Origin: Candidatus Eiseniibacteriota bacterium
Lineage (GTDB): Bacteria; Eisenbacteria; RBG-16-71-46
DNA: 64,000 nt
Reading direction: 5' to 3'
Assembly (NCBI GenBank): GCA_016178725.1
Contig: JACOSV010000083.1
Coordinates: 1 to 64,000, forward strand
The translations under genes were made by a program, and so were the position numbers. Below the pieces are notes generated by a model. The model saw only the letters and a program-made list of their open reading frames with translations. It made no database searches and had not been told where the DNA came from. Shown here in pieces: positions 35,025 to 44,002 of the stretch. The first letter of the stretch is position 1. Each line of letters opens with the position of its first letter.

Positions 35025-36986
35025 TCAGCGCTGCTGGCCGCGCAGGATGCGGAGCGCGTCCGGCTCTTCGGCGTCGCGCCCCGATCCGACCGCCTCGCCC
35101 TCGGGCACGCTGTCGCCCTCGCCGGGGGCGAGGAAGAGATTCGACTCGAGGCCGTGCTGCCTCGTGTAGAGATCGAAGTAGCGCCCGCCCGCGGCATAGA
35201 GCGACTCGTGCGTCCCGCGCTCGAGCACGCGCCCGTCCTCGATCACCAGGATCTGATCCGCGCGCCGGATGGTCGAGAGCCGGTGCGCGATCACGAACGT
35301 CGTGCGCGACTTCATGAGATGCGCGAGGCCGGCCTGGATGAACGCCTCCGACTCGGAATCGAGGCTCGAGGTCGCTTCGTCGAGGATCAGGATGCGGGGG
35401 TCGGCGAGGATCGCGCGCGCGATCGAGACGCGCTGGCGCTGGCCGCCCGAGAGCCGCACGCCGCGCTCGCCGACGATCGTGTCGAGCTTCTGCGGGAAGC
35501 GGTCGGCGAACTCGTCCACGTGCGCGACGTGGCACGCCTCGACGATCTCGGCGTCGCTCGCGTCGGGGCGTGAGAACGCGACGTTCTCGCGGATCGTGCC
35601 GTCGAACAGGAACGTCTCCTGCAGCACGACGCCGATGCGCGTGCGGTAGGAGTCGAGGCGGATCGTGGCGAGGTCGACGCCGTCCACGCGCACCGCGCCG
35701 CGCAGCGGCGTGTAGAACGCGGCGACGAGGCCGATGATCGTGGATTTGCCGCCGCCGCTCGGGCCGACGAGCGCGGTCGCGGTGCCGGGGCTCGCGCGGA
35801 AGCTCACGTCGTGCAGCACCTCGCGGTCCTTCTCGTAGCCGAAGCTCACGTGGTCGAACTCGATCTCACCGCGGATCCCGGCGAGCGTCGTCGTCCGCGT
35901 CGGATCCTGGTCCTCGGGCCGTTCGCGCAGCACCTCGCGCGTGCGCTCGAGGCCGGCGAGGGCCTCGGTGATCTGCGTGCCGATCGCCACCATCTGGAAG
36001 ATCGGCGCGACCAGGAAGCCGAGGAACGCGGTGTAGGTGAAGAACTCGCCGAGGGTCATGTGGCCCGCGATGATCTGGCGCGCGCCGACGAACATCACCA
36101 CCGCGCCGACGATCCCGACCAGCACCGCGGACGAGAGCCCCATCACCGACGTCGCGGTGAGCGTCTTGAGCACGTTGTCGAGCAGCCGCTGCACGCCGGT
36201 CGAGAACACCGACGCCTCGCGTTCCTCGGCGTGGTAGCCCTTGATCACCCGCACCGCGCCCAGCGACTCCGTCAGCCGGCCCGTGACCTCGGCGTTCAGC
36301 TGCCCGCGCTCGCGGAAGATGGGCCGCATGGTCGAGAACGCCTTGTTGAGCAGCAGCACGAACACCGCGATGACGCCGAACGTGACCAGCGTCATCGGGC
36401 CGCTGATGCGCAGCAGCACGACCAGCGCGATCGTCGCGGTGATGATGCCGCCGACGAACTCGACGAGCCCGGTGCCGATCAGGTTCCGGATGCCCTCGAC
36501 GTCGCTCATGATCCGCGAGACGAGCGTGCCGGTCTTGTTGGCGTCGTAGTAGGCGACCGGGAGCCGGCCGACGTGCGCCTGCACACGGCGGCGCAGCTCG
36601 GCGATCAGTCGCTGCGCGGCCTTCGCGAGGAGCTGCGTCAGGCCGAACGAGGTGATGCCCTGGATGATGGTCGCCGCGATCACGGCGAGGACGATCGGGA
36701 CCAGCCGCTCGACGTGGCGCTTGCCGATCACGTCGTCGATCAGGAACTTGCTCGAGGCGGGCAGCACGAGCCCCGAGACCCGGTTGATCACCATCAGCAC
36801 GAAACCGAGCGCGAGCAGCCCGCGCCGCGGCTTGATCATCGCCCAGATGTCGGGCCACAGCGCCTTGAGCCGCTCGGGCGTGAGCGGCGGTTTTTTCGCG
36901 GCGTCCGCAGCGCTCGTGGCGCGCGCGGTGGCGCGCGGGCCCGGGGTCTTCTCGCCGCCTCCGACCGGCTTCGGACCGATGCTCAC
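35025..36986 (-). CDS. ABC transporter, fused permease and ATPase (MsbA/multidrug exporter type)
   Basis: This is a 653-residue half-transporter. A Pro/Ala-rich cytosolic lead of about 60 residues precedes six TM helices (residues 75-360). The ATPase domain has Walker A GPSGGGKST, Q-loop VVLQETFLFDG, signature LSGGQRQRV, Walker B ILILDEATSSLD and H-loop IAHRLSTIRRAD. A C-terminal acidic tail of about 40 residues is unusual. The substrate may be lipid or drug. The GTG at 36986 overlaps the argJ stop (GTGA), so it is co-translated with a biosynthetic gene that has no obvious link. Confidence 0.92.
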   Translation of the reverse strand: MSIGPKPVGGGEKTPGPRATARATSAADAAKKPPLTPERLKALWPDIWAMIKPRRGLLALGFVLMVINRVSGLVLPASSKFLIDDVIGKRHVERLVPIVLAVIAATIIQGITSFGLTQLLAKAAQRLIAELRRRVQAHVGRLPVAYYDANKTGTLVSRIMSDVEGIRNLIGTGLVEFVGGIITATIALVVLLRISGPMTLVTFGVIAVFVLLLNKAFSTMRPIFRERGQLNAEVTGRLTESLGAVRVIKGYHAEEREASVFSTGVQRLLDNVLKTLTATSVMGLSSAVLVGIVGAVVMFVGARQIIAGHMTLGEFFTYTAFLGFLVAPIFQMVAIGTQITEALAGLERTREVLRERPEDQDPTRTTTLAGIRGEIEFDHVSFGYEKDREVLHDVSFRASPGTATALVGPSGGGKSTIIGLVAAFYTPLRGAVRVDGVDLATIRLDSYRTRIGVVLQETFLFDGTIRENVAFSRPDASDAEIVEACHVAHVDEFADRFPQKLDTIVGERGVRLSGGQRQRVSIARAILADPRILILDEATSSLDSESEAFIQAGLAHLMKSRTTFVIAHRLSTIRRADQILVIEDGRVLERGTHESLYAAGGRYFDLYTRQHGLESNLFLAPGEGDSVPEGEAVGSGRDAEEPDALRILRGQQR

Positions 36987-38245
36987 GTCGTGTAGTGGGC
37001 GTTGATCGCGACGTACTCGGCGGAGAGGTCGCAGGTCCACACCGTCGCCTCGGCCGCGCCGAGGCCGAGATCGAGCCGGATGATCACGGGATCGAGCTCG
37101 AGGAGCGCCGACGCGGCCGCGGCGTCGAACGCGAGCGGCAAGCCCGCCTTTACCAGCATGATCGCGCGCGGGCCCTCGCCGAAGGCGAGCGAGAGGCGCT
37201 GGGGATCGATCGCGGCGCCGCTGTAGCCCGCCGCGCACAGCACGCGGCCCCAGTTGGGATCGCCGCCATGGATCGCGGTCTTGACGAGCGGCGAGCGCGC
37301 GATGCTGTCGGCGACCGTGTGTGCCTCGGTCTCGTCGCGCGCGCCGGTCACGGCGATCGTGACGAGCCGCGTCGCGCCCTCACCGTCGCGCGCGATCTGA
37401 CGCGCGAGCGACGTCGAGACGCGTGTGAGCGCCGCCGTGAACGACTCGAGCGCGGCGCCCGCGGGCGTCACGCCGGAGGCGCCCGAGGCGAGCAGCAGCA
37501 CGGTGTCGTTGGTGCTCATGTCGCCGTCCACGCTCACGCGGTTGAAGCTGCGCTTCACCGCGGCGGCGAGGGCGGTCTGGAGCGCGCCGGGGGCGATCGC
37601 CGCGTCGGTCGTGAGCACCGAGAGCATCGTCGCCATGTGCGGGTGGATCATCCCCGCGCCCTTCGCCATGCCGCGGATCGCGATCGTGCGCCCGTCGATC
37701 GTCACGTCCTCGGCCGCGGTCTTGGGCCGCGTGTCGGTGGTCATGATCGCGCGCGCCGCGGCCGCGCCGCCGCGCTCGGCGCCGAGGCCGCCGGCCGCGA
37801 CGCCGTCGCGGGTCGCCTGCGCCGCCGCCAGCGCCGCGATGCCGCGCTCGACCTTCGCCATGTCGAGCGCGCGGCCGATGACGCCGGTCGAGAGCACCAG
37901 CACCTGCTCGGGCGTGCAGCCGATCGCGGCGGCGACCAGCGCCGCGGTGCGCCGCGTCGCCGCCATGCCGGGCTCGCCGGTGCAGGCGTTGGCGCACCCG
38001 GCGTTCGCGATCACGGCGCGGATCGCGGCGGGATCACGCGCCAGCACCTCGCGGTCGTAGAGCACCGGTGCCGCCTGCACGCGATTCGTCGTGAACACGC
38101 CCGCGGCGCTCGCCGCGCGGTCGCTGGCGATGAGCGTCAGGTCGTGGCCGTCGCCGGAGCGCAGGCCGCAGGCGACCGCGGCGGCGCGGAAGCCGGCGGC
38201 GAGATCGAACGCGGCGGCGGTGGATGGGGCGGGAGCGGTGCTCAC
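36983..38245 (-). CDS. argJ: Glutamate N-acetyltransferase/amino-acid acetyltransferase ArgJ
   Basis: This 420-residue enzyme transfers the acetyl group from N-acetylornithine to glutamate, closing the acetyl cycle in arginine synthesis. The self-cleavage site is KGAGMIHPHMATMLSVLTTD, where the chain splits before the Thr of MATML to expose an N-terminal nucleophile. The end DLSAEYVAINAHYTT is the family terminus. It starts with GTG at 38245. No other arg gene is adjacent. Confidence 0.95.
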   Translation of the reverse strand: MSTAPAPSTAAAFDLAAGFRAAAVACGLRSGDGHDLTLIASDRAASAAGVFTTNRVQAAPVLYDREVLARDPAAIRAVIANAGCANACTGEPGMAATRRTAALVAAAIGCTPEQVLVLSTGVIGRALDMAKVERGIAALAAAQATRDGVAAGGLGAERGGAAAARAIMTTDTRPKTAAEDVTIDGRTIAIRGMAKGAGMIHPHMATMLSVLTTDAAIAPGALQTALAAAVKRSFNRVSVDGDMSTNDTVLLLASGASGVTPAGAALESFTAALTRVSTSLARQIARDGEGATRLVTIAVTGARDETEAHTVADSIARSPLVKTAIHGGDPNWGRVLCAAGYSGAAIDPQRLSLAFGEGPRAIMLVKAGLPLAFDAAAASALLELDPVIIRLDLGLGAAEATVWTCDLSAEYVAINAHYTT

Positions 38246-38299
38246 GAGCCTCGATGCGGCGCGGGATGCGGGTGGGTGACGGTGGACCGCCGCAGTCTA

Positions 38300-39379
38300 T
38301 CAGACCGGAAGCGCCTCGAGCGCGCGCGCCAGCGCCGTGCGATCGTCGGCGCGCAGCGTGACGTGGCCGAGCTTGCGTCCCGGCCGCGGCGTCTTGCCGT
38401 AGAGATGGACGTGCGCACCCGGCGCCGCGAGCAGCAGGGCCAAGTCGGGCATCGTGCCGATCAGGTTCACCATCGCGCTCACGCCGCGCGCCGCGGTCGC
38501 GCCGAGCGGCAGGCCGGAGATCGCGCGCAGATGGTTCTCGAACTGGCTCGTCTCGGCGCCCTCGATCGACCAGTGCCCCGAGTTGTGGACGCGCGGCGCC
38601 ATTTCGTTCGCGAGCAGGCCGCCGTCCGTCTCGAACAGCTCGATCGCGAGCACGCCGACGTAGTCGAGATCCTCGAGCACGGCGCGCGCGTAGCGCTCGG
38701 CCGCGGCCGCGAGCGCCGGAGCGAGATCGGGCGCGGGCGCCAGCGACCGGCGCAGGATGCCGTCGGCGTGATGGTTCTCGACGATCGGATAGCAGGCGAT
38801 CTCGGCGCGGCGCGAGCGCACGGCGATTACCGAGAGCTCGCGGCGGAAGGGGACGAACGCCTCGACGATGAGCGGCGCATCGCCCAGCGCCGCGATCGCG
38901 GGCGCGACGTCGGCGACGGCGCGCACGACGCGCTGGCCGCGGCCGTCGTAGCCCATGCGCTGCGTTTTGATCACGGCCGGCAGGCCGATCGTTTCCAATG
39001 CGCGCCGCGTCCCGGCCTCGTCCTTTGCCGCGGCGTGGCGCACGACCGGGATGCCGAGCCGCGCGAAGCTCTGCTTCTCGAGCAGACGGTTCTGGCTCAC
39101 GCCGAGCGCCCGGGACGGCGGATGCACCGCGCGCGATTCGGCGAGCCGCATCGCCGACGGCTCGGGCACGTTCTCGAACTCCCAGGTGATCACGTCGCTC
39201 GTCTCGGCGAGCCGGTCGAGCGCCGCCGGATCGTCGAACGGCGCACGGATCACGTCGCCCGCGATCGCGGCCGGGCATTCGTCGGCCGGATCGAGGAACG
39301 TGAACGTGAAGCCGAGCGGCCGGCCCGCAAGCCCGAGCATGCGGCCGAGCTGGCCGCCGCCGAGGACGCCGATCCTCAC
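38300..39379 (-). CDS. purK: N5-carboxyaminoimidazole ribonucleotide synthase
   Basis: This 359-residue ATP-grasp enzyme converts AIR, bicarbonate and ATP to N5-CAIR in purine synthesis. It begins [20 protein letters not shown], the family start, and has [14 protein letters not shown] (ATP-binding loop), [17 protein letters not shown] and [18 protein letters not shown]. It starts with GTG at 39379, overlapping the purE stop (GTGA). Confidence 0.95.
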   Translation of the reverse strand: MRIGVLGGGQLGRMLGLAGRPLGFTFTFLDPADECPAAIAGDVIRAPFDDPAALDRLAETSDVITWEFENVPEPSAMRLAESRAVHPPSRALGVSQNRLLEKQSFARLGIPVVRHAAAKDEAGTRRALETIGLPAVIKTQRMGYDGRGQRVVRAVADVAPAIAALGDAPLIVEAFVPFRRELSVIAVRSRRAEIACYPIVENHHADGILRRSLAPAPDLAPALAAAAERYARAVLEDLDYVGVLAIELFETDGGLLANEMAPRVHNSGHWSIEGAETSQFENHLRAISGLPLGATAARGVSAMVNLIGTMPDLALLLAAPGAHVHLYGKTPRPGRKLGHVTLRADDRTALARALEALPV

Positions 39380-39957
39380 CGGCGCGAGCGCACGGCGCGG
39401 CGCGTGCTCGTCCGCCGGCGCGTGCTCGTCCGCCGGCGCGTGCGGGCGGCGCGCCCGGGCTTCACCGCCCGCCGCGGATCGGCCGCCGCGAGCACCGCCG
39501 CCGTCTGATCGCGGCGGAAGCGCGCGAGCGCGCGGCGCACCTCGGGGTGCCGGTTCGCGACGATCGCGGCCGCGAGCAGCGCGGCGTTGATCGCGCCCGC
39601 GGCGCCGATGGCCAGCGTCCCGACCGGAATCCCCGCCGGCATCTGGACGATCGAAAGCAGCGAATCGAGCCCCTTGAGCGCGCGCGATTCGACCGGCACG
39701 CCGAGCACCGGCAGCCAAGTCTTCGCCGCCGTCATGCCCGGCAGGTGGGCGGCGCCGCCGGCGCCCGCGATCAGCACCTCGAGGCCGCGGCGCTCGGCAC
39801 TTGCCGCGTACGCGAACAGGCGATCGGGCGTGCGGTGCGCCGAGACCACGCCGACTTCGTACGGCACGCCGAGGCGGTCGAGCGTCTCGGCGGCCTTCGC
39901 GAGCGTCTCCCAGTCGGAGCGCGAGCCCATGATCACACCGACCAGCGGCTTTCGCAT
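39376..39957 (-). CDS. purE: N5-carboxyaminoimidazole ribonucleotide mutase (class I PurE)
   Basis: This 193-residue enzyme converts N5-CAIR to CAIR. Substrate loops are VIMGSRSDW and [10 protein letters not shown], followed by [11 protein letters not shown]. The ATG at 39957 gives [15 protein letters not shown]; the open frame before it is not conserved. Class I PurE is usually 160-170 residues. The extra C-terminal part is an Arg/Thr/Ser-rich tail ([15 protein letters not shown]) encoded by an 18-bp tandem duplication. Confidence 0.94.
   Translation of the reverse strand: MRKPLVGVIMGSRSDWETLAKAAETLDRLGVPYEVGVVSAHRTPDRLFAYAASAERRGLEVLIAGAGGAAHLPGMTAAKTWLPVLGVPVESRALKGLDSLLSIVQMPAGIPVGTLAIGAAGAINAALLAAAIVANRHPEVRRALARFRRDQTAAVLAAADPRRAVKPGRAARTRRRTSTRRRTSTRRAVRSRR
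39399..39443. repeat. 18-bp tandem repeat in the 3' end of purE
   Basis: GGCGCGTGCTCGTCCGCC occurs at 39399-39416 and 39417-39434, followed by nine bases of a third copy (39435-39443). It stays in frame and gives repeated TRRRTS in the PurE tail. Confidence 0.9.
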
Positions 39958-39981
39958 GCCGATCTCCGGGACACGGGCGAC

Positions 39982-40011
39982 TTGAGGGAGGTGGGATTCT
40001 GCCAATAGACT
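39982..40011 (+). promoter_or_regulatory. Sigma70-type promoter for the ureide operon
   Basis: The -35 is TTGAGG (39982-39987), the spacer is 18 bases, and the -10 is TAGACT (40006-40011). The 15 bases from the -10, TAGACTCCGCGCCGC, are identical to those at the tRNA-Asn promoter. Transcription would begin near 40018, and GGGAGG then serves the TTG start at 40049. The divergent purE start is only about 30 bases from the -35. Confidence 0.6.
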
Positions 40012-40048
40012 CCGCGCCGCACAAGCGCACGGCACTAGGGAGGAACGA

Positions 40049-40480
40049 TTGATCGAGGCGGAGGGCGGCATGCATCGCGACGCGCGGCGCGTTCGAAGCG
40101 TCGCGGCATGGGCCGCCGCCGGCGCGATCTCGGCGATGGTCGGCGTGATGCTGGGCGCGTTCGGCGCGCACGCGCTGCGCGCGAGCCTCGAGCCGCGGCT
40201 CGTCCAGTCGTTCGAGACCGCGGCGCGCTACCAGATGATCCACGCGCTGGCGCTGATCGCGGTCGCCTGGCTCGCGGACCGCGTCGCGCACGACGCGCGC
40301 GGCGCCGTGAACGTCGCGGGCTGGTGCTTCGCGGCCGGCACCGTGCTCTTCAGCGGCAGCCTCTACGCGATGGTCCTCACCGGCCTGCGCCCGCTCGGCG
40401 CGATCACGCCGCTCGGCGGGCTCGCGTTCATCGCCGGCTGGGCCGCGTTCGCGTGGGCCGCGTGGCGGAGCCGGACGTGA
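40049..40480 (+). CDS. DUF423 family membrane protein
   Basis: This 143-residue, four-helix inner membrane protein contains [19 protein letters not shown], the DUF423 signature (YgdD/YwdK-like). The function of the family is unknown. It starts with TTG at 40049, five bases after GGGAGG (40038-40043); an ATG at 40070 would remove only a short basic lead. The stop overlaps the allB start (GTGA). Confidence 0.88.
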   Translation: MIEAEGGMHRDARRVRSVAAWAAAGAISAMVGVMLGAFGAHALRASLEPRLVQSFETAARYQMIHALALIAVAWLADRVAHDARGAVNVAGWCFAAGTVLFSGSLYAMVLTGLRPLGAITPLGGLAFIAGWAAFAWAAWRSRT

Positions 40481-41847
40481 GCGACGACGACGCGTTCGAA
40501 TCGAGCTTCGTCTTCCGCGCGCGGCGCGCGCTGCTCCCCGAGGGCATCCGGCCGGCCGACGTCGTGACGCGCGGCGCGCGCATCGCCGCCGTGGTGGAGA
40601 AGGGCGCGGCCGACGAGCCGGACGCCGAGATCATCGAGGTCGGCGGCGATCTCCTGATGCCGGGGCTCGTGGACACGCACGTCCACGTCAACGATCCCGG
40701 ACGCGCCGGATGGGGCGGATTCGAGCCCGTGATGGGCGCCGCCGCGGCGGGCGGCATCACGACGCTCGTCGACATGCCGCTCAACTCGATCCCGGCGACG
40801 ACGAGCGTCGCGGCGCTCGCGGCCAAGCGCGCCGCGTGCGAGGCGCCGGTGCTGCACCGCGTCGGCTGCGCGTTCTGGGGCGGCGTCGTGCCCGGCAACG
40901 CCGGCGAGCTCGAGGGCCTCGCGCGCGCGGGCGTGCGCGGCTTCAAGTGCTTTCTCGTGCCGTCGGGTGTGGACGAGTTCGCGCACGTCGGTGAGGCCGA
41001 CCTTGCGATCGCGATGCCGATCCTCGCCCGGCTCGGCCTGCCGCTGCTCGTCCACGCCGAGTCGCCGGCGGCGATCGCGGCCGTGGCGCCGGCCGCGTCC
41101 GCCGATCCCCGCCGCTACACCACGTGGCTCGACGCGCGCCCCGCCGCCGCCGAGGTCGAGGCGGTCCGTATGATGCTGCGCCTCTGCGAGTCGACGCGAT
41201 GCGCCGTGCACGTCGTGCATCTCTCCGCGGCCGAGGCGCTCCAGGACCTGCGCGCCGCGCGCGCGCGGGGTCTGCCCGTCACCGTCGAGACCTGCCCGCA
41301 CTACCTGACGTTCGCGGCCGAAGAAATCGGCGACGGCGCGACGGAATTCAAGTGCGCGCCGCCGATCCGCGGCCGCGCGAACCGCGAGCGCCTGTGGGAG
41401 GCGCTGCGCGCGGGCGACATCGACATGATCGTCTCCGATCACTCGCCCTGCGTGCCCGAGCTCAAGCACGGCGAGAGCGGCGATTTCGTTGCCGCGTGGG
41501 GCGGGATCGAATCGCTCGCCGTCTCGGTCGCCGCAACGTGGGCCGAGGCGCAGCGCCGCGGGTTCACGGTCGCCGACCTCGCCCGCTGGATGTCGGCGAA
41601 GCCGGCGGCGCTCGCCGGGTTCGGGGGGCGGAAGGGCGTGATCGCGCCCGGCGCCGATGCCGACCTGATCGCCTGGAATCCCGACGCCGAGTGGACCGTG
41701 GACGGCCGCAAGCTTCCGCATCGCAACCCCGTGAGCCCGTACGAAGGGCGCAGCGTGCGCGGCGTGGTGCACATCACCGTCGCGGGCGGCGAATGGGTGA
41801 CCGGCCACGCCGCGACGCCGTTGGACCGCATGGGTCCGAGCCGCTAG
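40477..41847 (+). CDS. allB: Allantoinase
   Basis: This 456-residue cyclic amidohydrolase opens allantoin to allantoate. The dinuclear metal site is made by DTHVHVNDPG (two His), the carboxylated Lys in GVRGFKCFLVPSG, LLVHAES, HVVHLS and the Asp in VSDHSPC. KCAPPIRG is typical of allantoinase as opposed to dihydroorotase. It starts with GTG at 40477, overlapping the DUF423 stop. Its neighbours are the next steps of the pathway. Confidence 0.94.
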   Translation: MSDDDAFESSFVFRARRALLPEGIRPADVVTRGARIAAVVEKGAADEPDAEIIEVGGDLLMPGLVDTHVHVNDPGRAGWGGFEPVMGAAAAGGITTLVDMPLNSIPATTSVAALAAKRAACEAPVLHRVGCAFWGGVVPGNAGELEGLARAGVRGFKCFLVPSGVDEFAHVGEADLAIAMPILARLGLPLLVHAESPAAIAAVAPAASADPRRYTTWLDARPAAAEVEAVRMMLRLCESTRCAVHVVHLSAAEALQDLRAARARGLPVTVETCPHYLTFAAEEIGDGATEFKCAPPIRGRANRERLWEALRAGDIDMIVSDHSPCVPELKHGESGDFVAAWGGIESLAVSVAATWAEAQRRGFTVADLARWMSAKPAALAGFGGRKGVIAPGADADLIAWNPDAEWTVDGRKLPHRNPVSPYEGRSVRGVVHITVAGGEWVTGHAATPLDRMGPSR

Positions 41848-41858
41848 CGTTCCGCGCC

Positions 41859-43115
41859 ATGCCCGCGATCGCCGCGCACGACGTGACGGATCGCCTCGCC
41901 GAGCTGGCGCGCTTCACCGGCCGCGGCGCTGGCGTCACGCGGCTCGTCTACGACGAAGCGTGGTGCGCCGCGCACCGCTGGCTCGCGAGCGAGGCGCGCG
42001 CGATGGGGCTCGCCGCGACCGCGGACTGGGCGGGCAATCTCTACCTGCACGATCCGGCCGTGAAGCCCGGTCACGCGGCCCCGCCGGTGCTGATGGTCGG
42101 CTCGCACCTCGATTCGGTGAAGCACGGCGGCCGGCTCGACGGGGCCTACGGCACGATCGCGGGCCTGCTCGTCGCGCACGCGAGCCGCGGAATGGCGGGG
42201 CTTCCGGTCGTCGGCTTCGTCTCGAGCGAAGAGGAGGGCAGCCGGTTCCACGGCGGGATGATGGGCGCGCGCAGCATGCTCGGCATGGTGGACGAGCGCG
42301 AGCTCGACACTGTCGCCGATCGCGAGGGCATCACGTGGCGCGACGCGCTCGAAGACGCGCGCGCTCGCGGCTGCGCGGCGGCGCTGCCCCGCGCGCCGTT
42401 CGCGCCGCTCTTCCGCCCCGCGATCGAGCTCGAGCTCCACATCGAGCAGGGGCCGGTGCTCGAAGCCGAAGGGCTGGCCCTCGCGATCGTGGATCGCATC
42501 GCCGGCTATCGCCACTGGACCGCATGGATCGAGGGCGAGGCGCGGCACGCGGGGACGACGCCGATGCGGCTGCGCCACGACGCGCTCGCCGCGGCGGGCG
42601 AGATGATCCTCGCCGCCGAGCACGCCGCGGGCGAGGCCGGCGAGCCGGCGGTGGCGACGGTCGGATTCGCGCGGCCCTCGCCCGGCCTCTTCAACGTCGT
42701 TCCCGGCACGTGCGAGCTGTGGCTCGAGTGCCGTCACGTGCGCGGCGACGATCTCGAAGCGCTCGCCGACGCGGTGACGCGGCGCTGGCGCGAGGTCGCG
42801 CAGCGGCGCGGCGTGCGGCTCGGTCTCGAGGAAGGTCCCGGCCAGCCGCCGACCGCGCTCTCGGCGGCGCTCGCGGACGCCGCCACCGATCTCGCGCGCG
42901 AGATGCGGCTCGCGCACCGGCGCATGGCGAGCGGCGCCGGGCACGACACGACGGTGTTCGCGCAGGCGGGCGTGCCGACGCTGATGGCATTCGTGCCGAG
43001 CCGCGCCGGCGTGAGCCATTCGCCCGACGAGGCGACGGATGACGATCACCTCGTCACAGGCGTTCAGTTCCTCGCGGCGCTGACGCGGCGCCTCGCCGAG
43101 CACACGCCGCGATGA
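41859..43115 (+). CDS. allC: Allantoate amidohydrolase (M20 family)
   Basis: This 418-residue enzyme hydrolyses allantoate to ureidoglycine, CO2 and ammonia. Metal ligands are visible in GSHLDSVKHGGRLDGAYG (His, Asp), SSEEEGSRF (Glu) and ELHIEQGPVLE (His). The dimerisation-domain segment ARHAGTTPMRLRHDAL carries the substrate His. N-carbamoyl-amino-acid hydrolases are close relatives, and the operon decides in favour of allantoate. Its stop overlaps uraD (ATGA). Confidence 0.92.
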   Translation: MPAIAAHDVTDRLAELARFTGRGAGVTRLVYDEAWCAAHRWLASEARAMGLAATADWAGNLYLHDPAVKPGHAAPPVLMVGSHLDSVKHGGRLDGAYGTIAGLLVAHASRGMAGLPVVGFVSSEEEGSRFHGGMMGARSMLGMVDERELDTVADREGITWRDALEDARARGCAAALPRAPFAPLFRPAIELELHIEQGPVLEAEGLALAIVDRIAGYRHWTAWIEGEARHAGTTPMRLRHDALAAAGEMILAAEHAAGEAGEPAVATVGFARPSPGLFNVVPGTCELWLECRHVRGDDLEALADAVTRRWREVAQRRGVRLGLEEGPGQPPTALSAALADAATDLAREMRLAHRRMASGAGHDTTVFAQAGVPTLMAFVPSRAGVSHSPDEATDDDHLVTGVQFLAALTRRLAEHTPR

Positions 43116-43633
43116 GCGAGACGACGCTCTCGGTCGCGGCGCTCAACGCGCTGCCCGAGACCGACGCGCGCGTCGCGTTCGGGCGATGCTGCGGCGCGTG
43201 GGCATGGGGGAGGCTCATGGCGGCGCGGCGGCCGTTTGCGGATCGCGCCGCTGTGATCGCCGCCGCCGAGTCGATCTGGAAGGACCTGCCGCCCGAGGTG
43301 TGGCGCGAGGCATTCCACCATCATCCGCGGATCGGCGATCTCGATTCGCTGCGCAAACGGTTCGCGGCCACCGCGGATCTCGCCTCGCGCGAGCAGGCGT
43401 CGGTCGCGACCGCGGCCGCGGCGACGCTCGAAGCGCTCGCCGAGGGCAATCGTGCCTACGAGGAGAAGTTCGGATACATTTTCATCATCTGCGCGACCGG
43501 ACGGAGCGCCGACGAGATGCTCGCGGCGCTGCGCGTGCGGCTCGCGAACGACGCCGCGACCGAGATCCGTAACGCGGGCGGCGAGCAGATGAAGATCACG
43601 CGGCTGCGGCTCGAGCGGATGCTCGCGGCGTGA
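43112..43633 (+). CDS. uraD: OHCU decarboxylase
   Basis: This 173-residue helical protein converts 2-oxo-4-hydroxy-4-carboxy-5-ureidoimidazoline to S-allantoin. The catalytic His lies in FHHHPRIGDLD near residues 69-79, and FGYIFIICATGRSADEML is the conserved C-terminal block. It has the normal length. The order uraD-hiuH places both steps after uricase together. Confidence 0.94.
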   Translation: MSETTLSVAALNALPETDARVAFGRCCGAWAWGRLMAARRPFADRAAVIAAAESIWKDLPPEVWREAFHHHPRIGDLDSLRKRFAATADLASREQASVATAAAATLEALAEGNRAYEEKFGYIFIICATGRSADEMLAALRVRLANDAATEIRNAGGEQMKITRLRLERMLAA

Positions 43634-43652
43634 GATCACGGGAGGGAGGCTG

Positions 43653-43997
43653 ATGAGCGGGATCACGACGCACGTGCTCGACACCGCCGCCGGCCGGCCC
43701 GCGCGCGGCGTTCCGGTGCGGCTCGACGTGCGCGCCGACGGCAAGGGCTGGGTGACGCTCGCCGAGCGCACCACCGACGCCGACGGCCGTGTCCAGGATC
43801 TCCTCGCCGGCGGTGCCAGGCTCGACGCCGGCCGCTACCGGCTCACGTTCGGCACCGGCGCGTATTTCGCGGCGCAGGGCGTGGCGACGTTCTTCCCCGA
43901 GGCGGCGGTCGAGTTCGAGATCACCGACGCGACGCAGCACTATCACGTGCCGCTGCTCGTGAGCCCGTTCGGCTACTCGACGTATCGCGGGAGCTGA
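43653..43997 (+). CDS. uraH: 5-hydroxyisourate hydrolase (transthyretin-like)
   Basis: This 114-residue protein hydrolyses 5-hydroxyisourate to OHCU. ITTHVLDTAAGRPA at the start and the invariant C-terminal YRGS distinguish it from transthyretin. QHYHVPLLVSPFGYSTYRGS supplies active-site residues. GGGAGG precedes the ATG. It is the last gene of the plus-strand ureide operon; the next gene converges with only five bases between. Confidence 0.95.
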   Translation: MSGITTHVLDTAAGRPARGVPVRLDVRADGKGWVTLAERTTDADGRVQDLLAGGARLDAGRYRLTFGTGAYFAAQGVATFFPEAAVEFEITDATQHYHVPLLVSPFGYSTYRGS

Positions 43998-44002
43998 AGC
44001 GG

